Assembly (NCBI RefSeq): GCF_004801315.1 | Contig: NZ_SSNW01000002.1 | Location: 1-64,000 of the forward strand | Source: Deinococcus sp. Arct2-2 | Lineage (GTDB): Bacteria > Deinococcota > Deinococci > Deinococcales > Deinococcaceae | Direction of reading: 5' to 3' | DNA: 64,000 nucleotides | In this document: one piece after another, positions 61,258 through 64,000 of the stretch | Position numbering within the stretch: position 1 is the stretch's first letter | How the letters are laid out: every line of letters starts with the position of its first letter | The notes under the pieces: model-generated | What the model was told of the DNA's origin: nothing | Databases searched by the model: none | The model's input: only the letters and a program-made list of their open reading frames with translations | Made by a program: the position numbers and the translations under genes

Positions 61258-62466
61258 ATGTCTTCATCTTTTCCGCCCCCTGTCCCGGTTCCCGTCGCTC
61301 CACCCAGCACCCTCGGCACGCTCTGGAAATCGGCTTGGTTTCGCCTGATCGTTTACGTGATGCTCGGGTTCGTCCTGCTGTGGCTGTACCAACGGCTCAG
61401 AACGGTGATCATCGCGACGCTGGCCGCTTACCTGATCGCTTACCTCGTTCAGCCGATCTTGCAGCGCTTAGAACGGTACGGCATCCGGCGGCCTTTTGGA
61501 ATCACGCTGCTGATTCTGGCGGTCTTGGGCGTGCTGACCGCCATCAGCCCGCTGCTGGGCGTCGTCTTTAATCAGGTGTCGGCGCTGGTGCAGGCCCTTC
61601 CCAGTTTGGCCGATACCTTCAGCGCGTGGCTCAGCCAACTGGCCGAAAAGCGTCCGGCGTTGGCAGGCGTGCAGCAGGAAGTCGAAGTCTGGCTCAACGG
61701 AATAACGCACAACCTGTCGACCAATCTGGGAGCGGTGTTGGGAGAAGTCTTCTCGCCCAGCGGCGTGTTGGTGGGTGGCCTGTTGGGCGCAGTGGGCGTG
61801 ATTGGGCAAGTGGCCTTGGCCGCCGTCATCAGCATTTACATGATGGCGGTCTATCCACACATCGGGCCATTTTTGCTGCGGCTGTTGCCCAAGCGCTTTC
61901 AGCCAATAGCCGCCGATGTCAGCGGACATGTGGGGCACGCGGTAGGCGGCTACTTCCGGGGTCAAGTGGTGGTGGCCCTCACCTTTGGCGTGCTGGTCGG
62001 CACGGGCCTGAGCATCATCGGGCATCCCTCGGCCCTCGGCATCGGCTTTGTGGCGGCCCTGTTTTATATCGTGCCGTACTTGGGCGTCTGGGTGGCCCTG
62101 ATTCCCGCGCTGCTGCTGGCCGTTCCGTTGGGCGGGTTCAAGGTATTACTGGTGGCCGCTGTCTTCCTCCTCTCCGATCAGTTGGAGGTTCACGTCATTT
62201 CACCTAGGGTGGTGGGCCAAAACACCAATCTGTCTTCGCTAGCAGTGGTGCTGGCTGTTACTTTCGGTGTCGGTCTGTTCGGGGTCATGGGTGTGCTGAT
62301 TGCCGTCCCCCTCGTCGCCCTTAGCAAAGCTCTGCTAGACGCCTACTACTACCGCAGCCGCAGCTATCAGGCCATCAGCCGCCCCGCCCACATACTCGAC
62401 GCCGATCCTCTGAGCGTGCTGACCCCAGACCAGATGGGCAGGGCAGATGAAGGGCAACTGCGCTAA
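61258..62466 (+). CDS. AI-2E family transporter
   Basis: Inner-membrane protein, 402 residues, with about eight helices and the family's layout: LIVYVMLGFVLLWLYQRLRTVIIATLAAYLIAYLVQPILQRLERYGI, a soluble segment (about 95-175), VALAAVISIYMMAVYPHIGPFLLRLLP, and the conserved end VVALTFGVLVGTGLSIIGHPSALGIGFVAALFYIVPYLGVWVALIPALLLAV ... VISPRVVGQNTNLSSLAVVLAV. Members include TqsA and sodium/proton exporters, so transport of autoinducer-2 is not assured. AGAGG precedes the ATG at 61258; the longer frame has no start signal. It is transcribed alone. Confidence 0.9.
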   Translation: MSSSFPPPVPVPVAPPSTLGTLWKSAWFRLIVYVMLGFVLLWLYQRLRTVIIATLAAYLIAYLVQPILQRLERYGIRRPFGITLLILAVLGVLTAISPLLGVVFNQVSALVQALPSLADTFSAWLSQLAEKRPALAGVQQEVEVWLNGITHNLSTNLGAVLGEVFSPSGVLVGGLLGAVGVIGQVALAAVISIYMMAVYPHIGPFLLRLLPKRFQPIAADVSGHVGHAVGGYFRGQVVVALTFGVLVGTGLSIIGHPSALGIGFVAALFYIVPYLGVWVALIPALLLAVPLGGFKVLLVAAVFLLSDQLEVHVISPRVVGQNTNLSSLAVVLAVTFGVGLFGVMGVLIAVPLVALSKALLDAYYYRSRSYQAISRPAHILDADPLSVLTPDQMGRADEGQLR

Positions 62467-62602
62467 AGCAGGCGTTGTCGAGAAGGTATTGTGGTAACTG
62501 AGCAGAGAGGTGGGCGTCCGTATGGGCGTCCATTCTGCTGTGGAATGTGCTTGGATTCGGCCGAATAGTACGCAATTAACACGGCGTTTGGCTAATTTTT
62601 AT

Positions 62603-62650
62603 CCCCTCGCCCCTTGTGGGAGAGGGCGTTACGGAGCAACGGGTGAGGGG
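62603..62650. repeat. Dispersed repeat of the CCCTTGTGGGAGAGGG type
   Basis: cccctcgccccttgtgggag, agggcgttacggagcaacgg, gtgagggg: arms cccctc and gaggg-like sequences give it dyad symmetry. Related to 58101-58150. Confidence 0.65.
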
Positions 62651-62746
62651 CCACCGGGCAAACGTTCCCGCCCCTTGTCAAGCATTCAGTTCAATTCCGT
62701 AGTATTCCTAGAAAATTTGCTGTGCCTCAGCAATTTGGCAGCGTAG

Positions 62747-62788
62747 CCCCCCCGTTGCTGACGCAACGCCCCGCCTTAGAGGGGAGGC
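62747..62788. repeat. Copy of the CCCCCGTTGC...CCTTAGAGGGG repeat
   Basis: ccccccgttgctgacgcaac then gccccgccttagaggggagg. The core gttgctgacgcaac is itself a near-palindrome. Same family as 21938-21978 and 32184-32221. Confidence 0.7.
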
Positions 62789-62792
62789 CTTA

Positions 62793-62918
62793 TTGGTAGT
62801 CCGTTGACTGAGCCTGACGAACGAGCCAGAGGCCGTGTCCATCGCTGAGGTCGCCCAACCCACGCCGCGAAAAACGACGTGTTTCTGGGATCACCAAGAC
62901 AACTCAACGGACTACCAT
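62793..62918. mobile_element. MITE-like element with 14-bp inverted ends
   Basis: tggtagtccgttga (62794-62807) and its exact reverse complement tcaacggactacca (62904-62917) bound a 124-base unit without a gene. TA stands next to each end (62791-62792 and 62919-62920), as in IS630/Tc1-type insertions. It is probably a non-autonomous remnant; no transposase is nearby. Confidence 0.6.
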
Positions 62919-63357
62919 TAAATATCCAGCGGGAGTGAATTGCATCATCCGCCCCAGGGCGAATGAGATTGGGAGTCGCCCCGGGACGGGATCGTGAGTC
63001 TGACGAACAGAAGGATTTTTACCCGACAGCTACTTAACTCTTTGATAGTGCTTATTTTGTGAGAGTTTGGATGATATAAAGTGGTATAGTCCCAAGTTTT
63101 GAAATAGATTAGATTCATTGCCACAATTCATGTAAATAACTTTGCGCCTCCCGATTTGAAAAGAAAATAACCCGTACAAATGGGGGTAAAAGTCGATGAT
63201 CGCACATCTTTACTACCTGTCAGCCATGCATCTTATAAATACATCTGAACCTGCATAGGCCACGAAAATATATGGCTTGTCACGGATCGGTTTGGGGCAA
63301 AATTTTAAAATAGTCCAGTGCTGTCGTCACTGGAAGTTAAATAACAAAGGGGGAGTT

Positions 63358-64000
63358 ATGAAACAAGTACGACAAAACGGCTTTGTGCTCGTCATTGTGC
63401 TCAGCCTGACCATGCTGGTTCTCTTACTTGTCTCTGTAACTACCATCACTTCAGTGAACACTTTGCAAGCGGTGGGGGCTGAAGCGAGAAAAATCCCAGC
63501 TTTTTATGTGGCCAACGCTGGTTTAGAGAGAAGTATGGCCCGCATGACTTTTCTTCTTACGTCCACTCCACCTGCGGTGACGGCCACCACATCAGAAGCG
63601 GGAGCGATTGCTTTGGCTGCCGCACTCAACTCCACCGGAAGCGGCACGTTAGAGGGAGGCAGTTTTGTGGTAACGGCCACTGCCGTTGGTCCTAAAGTGG
63701 TGCTGGCTTCTGAAGGAACGTCGCTGGGAGGCGGGAAGCGCAGGGTTACTTTGGAGGTGAGCGTTGTTCTTCCGCCGCCTTTGGGCAATGTTAAATTGAT
63801 GGCTCCTGCGGCGATCACGACCACGGGCAGCGCAGTCGATAGCGGCAATGCCCCGATTCAAGGGGTCGCTGGCGCACCCGTTGACGCCCAAAAATTTACC
63901 ATTGCCTGCGCGGTCGGACTGTTGGGTAATTGTGTGGGCACAGGTGCGCCCGTGACGTACTCCACCACAGTCACTGGGACGCCTCCTGTCGAGGGACAAA
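63358..64000 (+). CDS. PilX-like pilus assembly protein, 5' part
   Basis: Partial gene that leaves the window with no stop in 214 codons. MKQVRQNGFVLVIVLSLTMLVLLLVSVTTITSVNTLQAVGAEARK: a short basic head, GFVLVIVLSLTMLVLLL hydrophobic segment, then VANAGLERSMARM (about 58-70), which is the PilX N-terminal pattern (GxxLVxxLxxLxxLxxL ... A-x-AGxE). Further on it is Thr/Ala/Gly/Val-rich and beta-like with later cysteines (TIACAVGLLGNC), fitting a surface or pilus-tip protein. PilX-class proteins help assemble type IV pili. GGGGGAG precedes the ATG. Downstream genes may be further minor pilins. Confidence 0.8.
   Translation, partial: MKQVRQNGFVLVIVLSLTMLVLLLVSVTTITSVNTLQAVGAEARKIPAFYVANAGLERSMARMTFLLTSTPPAVTATTSEAGAIALAAALNSTGSGTLEGGSFVVTATAVGPKVVLASEGTSLGGGKRRVTLEVSVVLPPPLGNVKLMAPAAITTTGSAVDSGNAPIQGVAGAPVDAQKFTIACAVGLLGNCVGTGAPVTYSTTVTGTPPVEGQ

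Larger units (their letters stand above)
62467..63357. other. Repeat-rich intergenic zone with AT-rich right half
   Basis: No gene in 891 bases. It holds two dispersed repeats (62603, 62747) and a MITE-like element (62793). From about 63010 to 63350 the DNA is distinctly AT-rich (tttgatagtgcttattttgt, gatataaagtggtatag), probably the promoter area of the pilus gene that follows. Confidence 0.5.

Noticed and set aside
62467..63357. Possible tRNA or small RNA in the repeat zone
   Set aside because: No cloverleaf or CCA end was found; the structures seen are short repeats.

Overview
The window reads as chromosomal DNA of a Deinococcus-like bacterium. This is inferred from high GC, densely packed genes, a TerD-type tellurium/stress operon, several starts with a TAnnnT -10 box only 5-9 bases from the start codon (a leaderless style common in this genus), a Brp/Blh carotenoid cleavage enzyme and many short GC-rich dispersed repeats. 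No tRNA, rRNA, CRISPR array or complete insertion sequence was seen.

Layout. 1-1.1 kb: a decayed stretch with direct repeats and a hydrolase tail, then a small KGG stress protein. 1.4-14.2 kb: a purine-salvage and ureide-degradation supercluster. The minus strand carries guaD, xdhC, xdhB, xdhA and glycerate 2-kinase. The plus strand carries malate synthase, allC, allB and allE in overlapping order. Together they take guanine to urate, allantoin to ureidoglycolate, and glyoxylate and glycerate into central metabolism; urate oxidation steps are not in the window. 14.2-18.7 kb: ter operon (terB, terD, terA, terF, terX/Z). 18.9-24.6 kb: assorted oxidoreductases, a PadR pair and a TetR/SDR pair.

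25.4-40.1 kb is the most striking part: an exopolysaccharide island. It holds a PelF-type glycosyltransferase, a polytopic membrane protein that is not recognisably PelG, a LegB-like sugar-nucleotide dehydratase, a nucleotidyltransferase, a second epimerase/reductase, and a PelA that is split into a deacetylase lipoprotein (Agd3/CE18-like) and a separate GH114/GH166-like hydrolase. A second GH114-like lipoprotein converges on this operon and a SARP-like regulator diverges from it. pelB, C, D, E and a recognisable pelG are absent, so this looks like a reduced, rewired Pel/galactosaminogalactan-like system. Two diguanylate cyclases with intact GGDEF motifs lie elsewhere in the window.

40.2-64 kb: a hypothetical protein, a GAF-GGDEF protein, a secreted carboxylesterase, a DUF808 membrane protein with a coupled leader ORF, a galactonate-type catabolic set (kinase, aldolase, dehydratase), a lipoprotein fusing NPCBM to a sugar-dehydrogenase propeller, stress/envelope proteins (WGxxGxxG, PRC-YsnF), a TetR-controlled aldo/keto reductase with two well-placed operators, two more aldo/keto reductases, Brp/Blh, a zinc alcohol dehydrogenase, a TPR-GGDEF protein, an AI-2E family transporter, a repeat and MITE-like intergenic zone, and the start of a PilX-like pilus protein that runs off the end.
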